Source: Methylomonas sp.
Lineage (GTDB): Bacteria; Pseudomonadota; Gammaproteobacteria; Methylococcales; Methylomonadaceae
NCBI GenBank assembly: GCA_026989715.1
Contig: JALSIU010000250.1
Span: 1 to 14,232, forward strand
Length of the DNA stretch: 14,232 nucleotides
Reading direction: 5' to 3'
Shown in pieces: positions 13,473 through 14,232 of this stretch. Every line of letters begins with the position of its first letter. Position 1 is the first letter of the stretch. The translations under genes were made by a program, and so were the position numbers. The notes below the pieces were generated by a model that was not told where the DNA came from, made no database searches, and was given only the letters and a program-made list of their open reading frames with translations.

Positions 13473-14056
13473 GAGTCTTTTAGTTTAAGAGCGGTTTTAG
13501 CTAAGCGAGCACCGAGTGCAAAGCATAGCGTTTTTTCATCTTGGCTTAAGGTGGACTGGTTATGGGCAACATGGCTGGCGCCATAAGGGGTACCGCCGGT
13601 TTGTGTTTCTCTTAGTGCATCTTCACTACTGGGAATGCCTAAGAGTAACATACCGTGATGCAATAAAGGCAGCATCATTGAGAGTAGCGTGCTTTCTTGG
13701 CCACCATGCATACTGCCTGTGGATGTAAAAACAACGGCGGGTTTATTGCATAGTGCACCACTAAACCAGGCTGCACTGGTATGGTCAATAAAGTATTTCA
13801 GCGGGGCGGCCATGTTACCAAAATGGGTCGGGCTGCCGAGTGCTAAGCCATCACAATGATTTAAGTCATCTAAGCTGGCATATAATGAGCCTGATTCGGG
13901 AATATCCGCCACCGTTTGCTCACAGACCGTTGAGATATTAGGCACTGTGCGTAAGATTGCATCACAGCCGGTTGATTCTATACCTCGGGCAATATGTTGC
14001 GCCATCGCTTTAGTTGCACCATCACGGCTATAGTATAAAACCAATATTTGCGTCAT
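13469..14056 (-). CDS. wrbA: WrbA-type NAD(P)H:quinone oxidoreductase (flavodoxin fold)
   Basis: FMN-dependent two-electron reduction of quinones, avoiding semiquinone radicals. The 195-residue length is close to E. coli WrbA (198). The N-terminal LVLYYSRDGATKAMA supplies the FMN phosphate loop (S10-T15). SPTHFGNMAAPLKYFID (from S75) and STGSMHGGQESTLLSM (112-127) form the isoalloxazine-binding loops, and HHGM (133-136) is the usual family motif. It starts at ATG 14056, overlapping the arsC stop (ATGA), and ends overlapping DUF2069. This paralogue, adjacent to arsC, may not be orthologous to E. coli wrbA, hence the cautious symbol. Confidence 0.88.
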   Translation of the reverse strand: MTQILVLYYSRDGATKAMAQHIARGIESTGCDAILRTVPNISTVCEQTVADIPESGSLYASLDDLNHCDGLALGSPTHFGNMAAPLKYFIDHTSAAWFSGALCNKPAVVFTSTGSMHGGQESTLLSMMLPLLHHGMLLLGIPSSEDALRETQTGGTPYGASHVAHNQSTLSQDEKTLCFALGARLAKTALKLKDS

Positions 14057-14232
14057 GACAAAATAGCTAAAACATTTTCGGGAGGGCGACCGACTGCTGC
14101 TCTGCCATTGGCGATAACAATGGGGCGTTCGATTAATTTAGGGTTGGCAACCATGCCGGCAATTAAGGCATCACGGTCTAACTCAGCATTATCCATACCG
14201 GTACTTTTATACTCAGCCTCTTTTGTACGCAT
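14053..14232 (-). CDS. Arsenate reductase-like protein, YfgD type (C-terminal part; 5' end outside)
   Basis: The final 59 codons of a thioredoxin-fold ArsC-family protein run off the right edge. Visible sequence reads MRTKEAEYK at the edge, then DALIAGMVANPKLIERPIVI and GRPPENVLAIL at the end. RTKEAEYK and NPKLIERPIV are hallmark ArsC/YfgD blocks; the arginine there corresponds to oxyanion-binding residues of ArsC. The Met at the window edge is internal, and the catalytic N-terminal Cys lies outside. The stop shares four bases with the wrbA-like start. YfgD-type proteins are of uncertain physiological role and need not act on arsenate. Confidence 0.88.
   Translation of the reverse strand: MRTKEAEYKSTGMDNAELDRDALIAGMVANPKLIERPIVIANGRAAVGRPPENVLAILS

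Overview
The window looks like a chromosomal segment of an AT-rich gammaproteobacterium. FabA and FabB lie side by side and match the enterobacterial proteins closely in length and motifs. BirA-CoaX-SPOR, TtcA, MetZ and the arsC/wrbA/DUF2069/hda group are also typical of this class. A PEP-CTERM protein and an archaeal-like predicted nucleotidyltransferase (COG1665-like) suggest an environmental, exopolysaccharide-producing lineage; a methanotroph of the order Methylococcales would fit, but that placement is inference. I see no phage, IS element, CRISPR array, tRNA or rRNA.

Layout. 1-543 is the 3' end of an HrgA/COG2958-like gene with an AT-rich, accessory feel. 641-3309 is a compact operon: birA, coaX (4-base overlap) and a SPOR-domain membrane protein (abutting). 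3341-4030 encodes a lipoprotein joining an MliC-like and a COG3650-like domain. 4130-5876 is fabA-fabB, with a TATAAT box upstream and a strong intrinsic terminator after it. A hairpin-rich 150-base leader precedes ttcA (6101-6949). Then come a response-regulator diguanylate cyclase (7001-7933) and the nucleotidyltransferase (7933-8871), overlapping by one base. 8963-10094 on the minus strand holds a two-CBS-domain protein and pncC. pncC diverges from metZ (10257-11441), which ends at a clean terminator.

The right third is on the minus strand. A secreted PEP-CTERM protein (11521-12117) has a good sigma-54 -24/-12 element ahead of it. About 150-220 bases further upstream is a dense cluster of TGACA/TGTCA inverted repeats, placed where an enhancer-binding activator would sit. 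This is the most interesting non-coding structure in the window. Beyond it is a four-gene operon read right to left, arsC (YfgD type, 5' end outside), wrbA-like quinone oxidoreductase, DUF2069 membrane protein and hda. All three junctions are ATGA overlaps.

Functions fall into core metabolism and maintenance (biotinylation, CoA, unsaturated fatty acids, tRNA thiolation, methionine, NAD recycling, replication control), signalling (c-di-GMP synthesis) and envelope or matrix biology (SPOR, lipoprotein, PEP-CTERM).
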